Source of the DNA: DAISWO01 sp036826295
GTDB taxonomy: Bacteria; Patescibacteriota; Saccharimonadia; Saccharimonadales; JAGQNJ01
Reading direction: 5' to 3'
NCBI GenBank assembly: GCA_036826295.1
Contig: DAISWO010000005.1
Coordinates: 1-47,518 of the forward strand
Length of the DNA: 47,518 nt
The notes under the pieces were generated by a model, which was given only the letters and a program-made list of their open reading frames with translations, did no database searches and was not told where the DNA came from. The translations under genes and the position numbers were made by a program. Below, in pieces: positions 1 to 6,627 of this stretch. Position 1 is the stretch's first letter, and the number at the start of each line of letters is the position of its first letter.

Positions 1-54
1 CCCTTGACCTCTTCCATGCCATGGAAGCGCGCTAGCCAACTGCGCCAATGCCCC
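1..54 (-). tRNA. tRNA-Ala (anticodon GGC), 3' part cut by window edge
   Basis: Read on the minus strand, the sequence begins with the acceptor strand GGGGCAT, followed by a D-arm (GCGC..GCGC around AGTTGGCTA) and an anticodon stem CTTCC/GGAAG enclosing the 7-base loop ATGGCAT, which puts GGC at positions 34-36 (alanine). The variable region and the start of the T-arm follow, and then the window ends, so the T-arm and the acceptor 3' strand cannot be seen. A good promoter lies just upstream. Confidence 0.9.
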
Positions 55-73
55 TTCAAAAGGTGAGAGACCG

Positions 74-102
74 AAAATATTTTGACAATCCCTTACTCGC
101 AA
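74..102 (-). promoter_or_regulatory. Promoter of tRNA-Ala
   Basis: On the minus strand TTGCGA (plus 97-102) and TATTTT (plus 74-79) are separated by 17 bases. The predicted start of transcription falls about a dozen bases before the mature tRNA 5' end at 54. This is a pattern match only. Confidence 0.5.
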
Positions 103-144
103 TATTTTACATCAGTGAACAGTTTTATCAATTAGCCTGTTAGA

Positions 145-1062
145 ATGTTCAATATGGGAAATACTAAACTTGATTATTCTATGAAAAATCAATTTGCCAG
201 AATTATTCTGATCATTAGTGCGCTAATCTTCTGTGCAGGAATAATGATGTGGTACGAGAATATCCATAAAAACCCTAGCAATGTTTTTTGGGCTATGGTT
301 GATAACAATCTTAGTACGTTTGGTGTGACGAAAACAATCGAGCAGAATGATAATGAAGGGCTGGGGTTCAAGAGGTTAACCCGGATTAGTTTTGCCCCAG
401 ATTTTATTATTGAGTCACAGACAAATTTACGCCAAAAAGTTCGTAATGAAAAGACCATTATTACAACGAGGAGCATAACCAAGAATAATCAAACCGTCAG
501 TACTTACAGTCGAGTACAAACTACCGATAAAACTGATACAAAAAGATTCGAGACAATATTAGGCAAGTGGTTTAACGATGAAATATCGAAAGATCAAGTT
601 GCCGAGACTGTTGGACTGGTTCCTAGTTACGTGGCTGGCTCGCCTCCATTCTTGAATTTGGAATATAAAACTAGACAAAAATTGATTGACCAAATTAGAG
701 AAAATGAGGTATATGATGTTAACTTCTCAGGCGTCAAACGTTCCGAATTATTCGGCAAAGATACGTATGAATATGAAGTTAAGGTAAATGTGGAAAGATA
801 TCTTGTAATGTTAGGAGAGTTGAGCGAATCAAGTGGCATTGATATATCACCCGTAAATATAGATGACTATAAAAGCAACCCTGATTTGCAATTACTAATG
901 ACTGTCAGTGTTGACGGTAGACAGCTTCTGAAAGTTGTTGATAAGCAAACAGAGCGCGAAGAACTGTACAGCGGTTATGGCGCAATTTCACGTGTAGATT
1001 TACCAGCACCCGACATCACAAAGAAGGAGCTAGAAAAAATATTTAAAAAAATATCGCCTTAG
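145..1062 (+). CDS. Membrane-anchored protein of unknown function
   Basis: The 305-residue product has one hydrophobic segment near the N-terminus (about residues 18-37), followed by a long hydrophilic region, so it is probably anchored in the cytoplasmic membrane with the bulk outside. I do not recognise a domain. The beta-rich, charged C-terminal part and the following gene of similar plan (one anchor, large outer domain) suggest a pair of surface-exposed proteins. The start is uncertain: ATG codons at 145, 154 and 181 all precede the membrane segment, and none has a clear ribosome-binding site. Confidence 0.6.
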   Translation: MFNMGNTKLDYSMKNQFARIILIISALIFCAGIMMWYENIHKNPSNVFWAMVDNNLSTFGVTKTIEQNDNEGLGFKRLTRISFAPDFIIESQTNLRQKVRNEKTIITTRSITKNNQTVSTYSRVQTTDKTDTKRFETILGKWFNDEISKDQVAETVGLVPSYVAGSPPFLNLEYKTRQKLIDQIRENEVYDVNFSGVKRSELFGKDTYEYEVKVNVERYLVMLGELSESSGIDISPVNIDDYKSNPDLQLLMTVSVDGRQLLKVVDKQTEREELYSGYGAISRVDLPAPDITKKELEKIFKKISP

Positions 1063-1123
1063 TACGAGACGACGTTATGTATAATAAGGCTTATGCATAA
1101 TTAAAGTAAAAAATGGAGATAAA

Positions 1124-2236
1124 ATGAATCCCGAGAATCCAGCAACCAACCAACCGATCCAACCCGTAACTCCGCAGGCTAATCAAGTCCCAGGAGCAGA
1201 GAGAATATCGGGGACACAATTGCCGCCAAATCTCAAAAAAAGCCAGAAAAAACCGTTAACTATTCTGGGCGTTATTGTATTGGCGCTAGTGGTGCTCGGC
1301 GGCTCAGCGGCTGCATATTTTATGGTATATCTACCTAGTAAACCCGAAAACGTATTATTACAAGCTTTATACAACTCTGCGTCCGGAGATGAAGTAAAGA
1401 GTGGAAAAATTGACGGAACCTTAAAGCTAACTGGTGAAGGCGCGCCGCTAGCATTAGGCGATATAGATATAACTGCTAGCTATTCTGACAGCGGAGATGT
1501 GGCCGCTACTATATCGACGGATATAGACGGGAGTACGATAACTGCAGAATACAGAATGATCGACGAGAAAGATAATTACATAAAATTGGATGGCTTGAAA
1601 AATATCGATAAGATCATGAAAAGCCTTGGCACGAGTGAAGCTGCCAATGACGACTATACTGACTTTATACTAACAATGCTGAGTGGAATTGATGGAAAAT
1701 GGATTTCATTAGGTGCCGCGTCAGACCAAATTACGGGTGGGGCGACTGGGTTGCTCAGCGACTCAAACTTAAGTCAGGAAGAAGCCGATAAAGTAGCAGA
1801 GCTATATCAAAAAAATCCAATCCTTCAGATTAAAGAAGTTATGGCCGACGAAGATATAAATGGTGAAGCAAGCTATCACTATAAAGTGGAAATTAACAAA
1901 GATAATTTAGTGACATTTTTGGAAGAAGTAAAAGCTGAAAATATCAAAGGTTTACCAGTCGAACAGTCCTTAATTGAATCAGCGAAGGATATGGACGTAT
2001 CGAAAACGAATGTAGAAATATGGATAGATAAGTCAGAGAAGCTAGTTAATCAAATAATGATTTCTGGATCAGAAGACGGTATGAATTTAGAACTGAGGAT
2101 AGCTATGACTGGAGTCAACGAACCCGTATCAATTGAAGCTCCAGTAGATGCTGTGAAGTTTGAAGAATTATTAGGCGGTGCTTTAGGCGGCGCCAGTGCT
2201 ACTCCAACTGGCGCCCCGGCGTTGTCTGGCATATAG
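1124..2236 (+). CDS. Membrane-anchored protein with Pro/Gln-rich N-terminus, function unknown
   Basis: The 370-residue product starts with a cytoplasmic Pro/Asn/Gln-rich stretch (about 1-40). One strong transmembrane helix (about 46-69) and a large extracytoplasmic domain follow, ending in a Gly/Ala/Pro-rich tail. The outer domain alternates short beta-like strands with acidic loops, a pattern reminiscent of LppX/LolA-type lipid-binding folds, but this is an impression and not an assignment. A GGAG ribosome-binding site lies 6 bases before the ATG, and a TATAAT at about 1080 could serve as the -10 box of its own promoter. Confidence 0.65.
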   Translation: MNPENPATNQPIQPVTPQANQVPGAERISGTQLPPNLKKSQKKPLTILGVIVLALVVLGGSAAAYFMVYLPSKPENVLLQALYNSASGDEVKSGKIDGTLKLTGEGAPLALGDIDITASYSDSGDVAATISTDIDGSTITAEYRMIDEKDNYIKLDGLKNIDKIMKSLGTSEAANDDYTDFILTMLSGIDGKWISLGAASDQITGGATGLLSDSNLSQEEADKVAELYQKNPILQIKEVMADEDINGEASYHYKVEINKDNLVTFLEEVKAENIKGLPVEQSLIESAKDMDVSKTNVEIWIDKSEKLVNQIMISGSEDGMNLELRIAMTGVNEPVSIEAPVDAVKFEELLGGALGGASATPTGAPALSGI

Positions 2237-2264
2237 CCCTGTAGATTTAGAACTGAGTAGCGGT

Positions 2265-2270
2265 TATACT
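2265..2270 (+). promoter_or_regulatory. -10 box of probably leaderless hydrolase-murF transcript
   Basis: TATACT ends 8 bases before the ATG at 2279 and no Shine-Dalgarno sequence is present. Transcription would start at or next to the start codon. No convincing -35 box was identified. Confidence 0.45.
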
Positions 2271-2278
2271 TAAATTAT

Positions 2279-3034
2279 ATGCAAATAGTAGTAAATGGAT
2301 TGTTGACTAATTATCAACAATCAGGCAAATCCGGTCCCACCATAGTTTTGCTTCACGGATGGGCTGACAGCCAAAAGACATTTGATTTGTTGGTCAATAG
2401 ACTTAGTTCAGAGAACGAAGTTATAACTCTAGATCTTCCTGGCTTTGGTCAGACCGAGGCTCCAAAAACAGTTTGGGGTTTGAGTGATTATTGCAAATTC
2501 ATTTCAGATTTCTTGAATAAGATTAATGTTACTACAGTCGATCTATTGTTGGGGCATTCTAACGGTGGTGCACTGGCTATCAAGTTAGTTGCGTCAGGCG
2601 ATATTGTGCCGAAAAAATTAGTATTATTATCATCTGCGGGAATTCGAGATAGAGAAAAAGTTAAAAAACTGGGCCTTAAAGTTGTGGCAAAATCAGGCAA
2701 AATCGCTACTTTTTGGTTACCAAAATCATCAAAACAAAAACTCCAGAAAAAGCTGTACGGAACAATTGGTTCTGACATGCTGGTTGCGCCAGAACTAAAA
2801 GAAACTTTTAAGAAAACGGTGTCTGAAGACATTCAGTCAGATGCAAAAAAACTCAAGTTACCGACTATGATTATCTACGGCGACCAAGATAAAGCTACGC
2901 CAGTAGTATACGGCGAAGTGTTCAATAGACTGATTGACGGATCAAGCCTAAAAGTAATCCACGGAGCTTCGCATTTTGTGCATCAAGATCGCCCAGACGA
3001 AGTTATCGGGTTAATTGAAGGATTCTTGAAATGA
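2279..3034 (+). CDS. Alpha/beta-fold hydrolase
   Basis: The 251-residue protein has the complete signature of the alpha/beta hydrolase fold. It has HGW at residues 26-28 (oxyanion region), the nucleophile elbow GHSNGG at 92-97 with Ser94, a likely acid Asp204 in YGDQD, and His232 in GASHF. The substrate cannot be read from sequence; esterase, lactonase or acyl-transfer activity are all possible. The start lies 8 bases after a TATACT box with no ribosome-binding site, suggesting a leaderless mRNA. It overlaps murF by 4 bases, so it is probably cotranscribed with wall-precursor genes. Confidence 0.85.
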   Translation: MQIVVNGLLTNYQQSGKSGPTIVLLHGWADSQKTFDLLVNRLSSENEVITLDLPGFGQTEAPKTVWGLSDYCKFISDFLNKINVTTVDLLLGHSNGGALAIKLVASGDIVPKKLVLLSSAGIRDREKVKKLGLKVVAKSGKIATFWLPKSSKQKLQKKLYGTIGSDMLVAPELKETFKKTVSEDIQSDAKKLKLPTMIIYGDQDKATPVVYGEVFNRLIDGSSLKVIHGASHFVHQDRPDEVIGLIEGFLK

Positions 3035-4445
3035 AAAAACTACTTAGTCGTTATAGTCCAAAGTACACAACAGCAATTGTCTATATGCTTCAGTCTACAG
3101 AATATAAAGCGCCGGAGTATTTGGCCTGGTTAAAAAGAGTTACTAACTTTAACCAAGTGATGTATAGACGCACACTAGACAAAACGAAAGTAGCAAGGAT
3201 GTTACTTTTGGCGGTAAGGACGGGAACATTCTTGCAAATCGCTATTGGACTACTGCTCATGTACTTGGGCCTAATTAATACAAATTATTTGTTAGTGATA
3301 ATTGGTGTGACTACGGTATTGCTCTATCCATTCATATGGGCATACTTGCTTGTTGTCCCGTTGCAAATGGGGCGTTGGTTGATTATTAACCCAAGGTATC
3401 GAAAGCAAATAAAACTGTCTGAAAAAATTTTTAACAGTAGCAAGGCTTATAAAATTGCTGTAGCAGGTAGTTATGGCAAAACAAGTATGAAGGAACTGTT
3501 AAATACTGTGTTGTCAGAGGGTAAAAAAGTTGTTGCGACGCCTGAGAATAAGAATGTGGCCATTTCACACGCACGGTTTGCCAAAAAGTTAACCGGCGAA
3601 GAAGAGGTTTTGATCATTGAATTTGGCGAAGAAGAGCCCGGTGATGTGGCGGCATTTGCTAAGACTACACATCCAGACATCGGTATAATAACTGGTCTTG
3701 CACCAGCACATCTTAATAGTTACGAGACGTTAGCTGCTGCTGGGTCTGATATATTTTCTCTAGCAAGTTATGTTGGGCCTAATAATACGTACGTCAATAC
3801 CGAGTCTGATTCAGTCAAGGATTTTCTAAAGCCCGAGTTCAACACCTACAATTCTAAACATGCACTAGGTTGGGAAATATCAAATATAAAAATTGACTTT
3901 AGTGGTACAAGTTTTGTGATGAAAAAAGGCGACGACAAGCTCGTACTGCAAAGCGGGTTAATGGGCCAACACCAAGTAGGGCCTTTGGCCTGTGTGGCTG
4001 CAATATCTCATAAGTTGGGTTTAAGCAAAGAACAAATAGAAAAAGGTATCGCAAAAACAGTAGCTTACGAACATCGTATGCAGCCTAGGCAAATCTCTGG
4101 GGCGTGGGTAATTGACGACACTTATAACGGCAATATTGAAGGTATGAAGGCGGGCCTGAAGTTGTTAGAACAATTGCCCGGTAAACGTAAAATATACGTT
4201 ACGCCAGGTCTAGTNNNNNNNNNNNNNNNNNNNNNNNNNNNNNNNNNNNNNNNNAGCCCGATAAAGTGGTATTGATGTACAATTCGGCAACCAGATTTAT
4301 CCAAAACGGCCTAGATGTCGGTAGCTATAAAGGTGAAATTCAGATAGAACACTACCCGCTAGATTACTACACCAACCTTGAACATATTCTAGCTGGTGGT
4401 GATGTAGTGTTGATGCAAAATGACTGGACCGACAACTATAACTAG
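3031..4445 (+). CDS. murF: UDP-N-acetylmuramoyl-tripeptide--D-Ala-D-Ala ligase, with membrane domain (interrupted by assembly gap)
   Basis: This Mur ligase would add D-Ala-D-Ala to the UDP-MurNAc-tripeptide. The ATP-binding loop GSYGKTS (residues 146-152), the PENKN motif, an EFGEEEPGD segment and the DDTYNGN motif fit the MurF family. Unusually, the first ~140 residues contain two transmembrane segments (about 67-83 and 87-110) instead of the normal UDP-substrate-binding domain. Coding continues after the N run in another frame: from 4257 a conserved-looking tail runs to TAG at 4443-4445. The true gap must therefore be 2 modulo 3 in length rather than 40. The start overlaps the hydrolase stop (ATGA). 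The family is clear, but the substrate is inferred from the adjacent ddl. Confidence 0.85.
4215..4254. other. Assembly gap (40 N)
   Basis: A run of exactly 40 Ns lies inside murF. The reading frames on the two sides do not match across 40 bases, so the run is a placeholder and some coding sequence is missing. Confidence 0.98.
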
Positions 4446-4487
4446 TCTTTATTGAATTATGTTGAGCTTCCGCGTAGCATAAGACGT

Positions 4488-5657
4488 ATGAAAACTGTAG
4501 CAGTTATTTTTGGCGGTAAGTCTACCGAACACGATGTTTCGATTATTACAGCGATCGCCAGCATCATCAAACCCCTTGAGCTAACCAAGAAATACAAGGT
4601 TTTGCCGGTTTATATAACAAAAGACGGCTCATGGTACAGCGACGACAAATTTGCCGATGTAGCTACCTATCAATCTGACGAAGTCGAGAATCTACTTCGA
4701 AAACTACCAAAATTGAAATTACTCTTTGATGACGGTCTAAAGCTAGTCAAGAATGGTAAAAAACTCGGTCGTAGTGAAGTTGTTGATGTTGATGTCGTTT
4801 TTACTGCAATGCACGGTACTCACGGGGAGGATGGGGAGTTAATGGGGTTACTCGAGATGGCAAACGTACCATACGTTGGCTGTGATATGCCCTCGAGTGT
4901 ACTGGCCATGGATAAAGTTTTGTCGAAGGCTATTGTTTCAGCTGCGAAGATTGAAACACCAAAGTTCGTTCACTTCCGAAAACACCATTACGAAGAAAAT
5001 TCTGATAAATTTATCAAAAAAGTTAATGATCATTTGCAGTATCCTCTATTTGTAAAGCCAGCTCATCTGGGGTCGAGTATTGGCATCACAAAAGTCGATA
5101 AACCAGAAGATCTGGCTAACGCCATTGAAGTAGCGCTTCATTTTGACGATCGAGCACTGGTTGAGGAGGCCGTAAATAATCTATTAGAAGTAACCTTGCC
5201 TATTATGGGTAACGAAAATCCAACACCAGCCTTGCTTGAACAACCGTTGCTTGATAGTAAAGATTTTTTTGATTTTGAAAAAAAATACTTGGGCAACGGC
5301 AAAAAAGGCGGCAAAAAAATGGGCGGTAAACAGGGCGCTCAAGGTTATAGCAAAATTCCTGCGGACGTATCAAAAGACTTGTATGACAAAGCCGTAAACC
5401 TAGCGTTAGACGTATACGCAGTGATAGGCTGTAGCGGAATAGCAAGAATAGACATGTTGATTGATAGCAAGGAGAGTGTTGTCTACTTTAATGAGATTAA
5501 TCCACTCCCTGGTAGTCTATATGCTCATAACTGGAACAAAGCAGGCGTATCTAACGTAGAACTGGTAGATAAATTGGTGCAACTCGCTGAAGCTCGGTGG
5601 CAAGAAAAACAAAAACTTTCAACAGGATTCGATACTAGTTTTCTTAAGCAATTTTAG
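4488..5657 (+). CDS. ddl: D-alanine--D-alanine ligase
   Basis: This cytoplasmic ATP-grasp enzyme joins two D-alanines for the peptidoglycan stem. Starting at the ATG at 4488, the 389-residue protein begins with a beta strand and GGKSTEHDVS (residues 9-18), the classic Ddl N-terminal motif. HGTHGEDG and the metal-binding FNEINPLPGS near the C-terminus follow. An in-frame TTG at 4452 would add 12 residues not expected for the family. A Gly/Lys-rich insertion (residues about 270-290) precedes the third domain. It follows murF after a short gap, and the aminotransferase gene begins 2 bases after its stop, forming a wall-precursor operon. Confidence 0.92.
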   Translation: MKTVAVIFGGKSTEHDVSIITAIASIIKPLELTKKYKVLPVYITKDGSWYSDDKFADVATYQSDEVENLLRKLPKLKLLFDDGLKLVKNGKKLGRSEVVDVDVVFTAMHGTHGEDGELMGLLEMANVPYVGCDMPSSVLAMDKVLSKAIVSAAKIETPKFVHFRKHHYEENSDKFIKKVNDHLQYPLFVKPAHLGSSIGITKVDKPEDLANAIEVALHFDDRALVEEAVNNLLEVTLPIMGNENPTPALLEQPLLDSKDFFDFEKKYLGNGKKGGKKMGGKQGAQGYSKIPADVSKDLYDKAVNLALDVYAVIGCSGIARIDMLIDSKESVVYFNEINPLPGSLYAHNWNKAGVSNVELVDKLVQLAEARWQEKQKLSTGFDTSFLKQF

Positions 5658-5659
5658 TA

Positions 5660-6593
5660 ATGAGCGACTTTAAATTAGAAACCAGCAAAACATTTTTTAG
5701 AGATAAATTTGTAGATTTTGACGAGGCTAATGTTAGTATTGCCAGCTCACCGGTTTTGTACGGGTTATCTATATATACTGTCTTTGGGGCCAGCTGGAAT
5801 AGCCATGAGCAAAAGCTTTATATCTTTAGACTAAGAGATCATTATAATCGGTTGGTAAATTCTGCAAAAATTATGGATTTTGACGATTTTGCATCAATTT
5901 GTAGTTTTGAGGAGTTTGAAAAAACCATGATAGAACTCCTTCGCATTAATCATATAAAACAAGATGTTTTAGTCAGGGCTACAATATTTATTGATGAGTT
6001 AGTAGCTGGTACTAAGATAAATGGTCTGAAAAACAGTTGGTCAGCATATGTGTATCCCATGGGAGAAATATTGCCGAAAACTGGCGCGAATGTCTGTGTG
6101 TCTAGTTGGGTTAGGGCGGCCGATAATGCAATACCCGCTAGGGCTAAAGTTAACGGTAATTATGTAAACGCCTCGTTGATGAAAAATGAAGCCTTGCAAA
6201 ACGGATATGATGATGCAATTGCGCTTGATGTTAACGGTAACGTTAGCGAAGGCACGGTTGCCAATATCTTTTTAATTCGTGACGGGCTATTGATTACTCC
6301 ACACACAACTAGTGATCTACTAGAGGGTATTACCAGAGATACGATTTTGAAATTGGCCAAGCATTTTAGTATCGCTGTAGAGTCAAGATCCGTTAATCGG
6401 ACAGAGGTGTATATTGCCGAAGAAGTATTCTATAGTGGTAGTTCTGCTCAAATTTCCCCAATTATATCGGTAGATAAGCGGAAAATAGGTAGCGGAAAAC
6501 CCCGGAAAGACCACGATGGAATTTATGAATTATCTTGATAGTTTGCAACGAGGCAATATCCCAGAATTTAAACATTGGCTGACAATAGTTTAA
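5660..6593 (+). CDS. Branched-chain-type class IV aminotransferase, C-terminus frameshifted
   Basis: This PLP-dependent fold-type IV aminotransferase resembles IlvE. The PLP lysine is expected at residue 163 in ARAKVNGNY, followed by SEGTVANIF and LLEGITRD, all typical of branched-chain aminotransferases. The uninterrupted frame stops at 6538 with an atypical end. Removing one C from CCCC at 6500-6503 continues into a normal family C-terminus (GKPGKTTMEF ... IPEFKHWLT) ending with TAA at 6591-6593. So this is either a homopolymer sequencing error or a recent frameshift. Its position directly behind ddl makes a D-alanine aminotransferase role possible, but the motifs look more like IlvE. Confidence 0.82.
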
Positions 6594-6612
6594 CTCTAGA
6601 TGCAAAGTTCGC

Positions 6613-6618
6613 TATAAT
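6613..6618 (+). promoter_or_regulatory. -10 box of leuS, probably leaderless
   Basis: TATAAT lies 9 bases upstream of the leuS ATG. A weak -35 (TTTAAC, about 6589-6594) lies 18 bases further upstream. No Shine-Dalgarno is present. Confidence 0.5.
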
Positions 6619-6627
6619 TACCCCTAT

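Noticed and set aside
82..108. Plus-strand promoter (TTGACA with TATTTT) for the first gene
   Set aside because: The spacing is only 15 bases, and the same region makes a better minus-strand promoter for tRNA-Ala.
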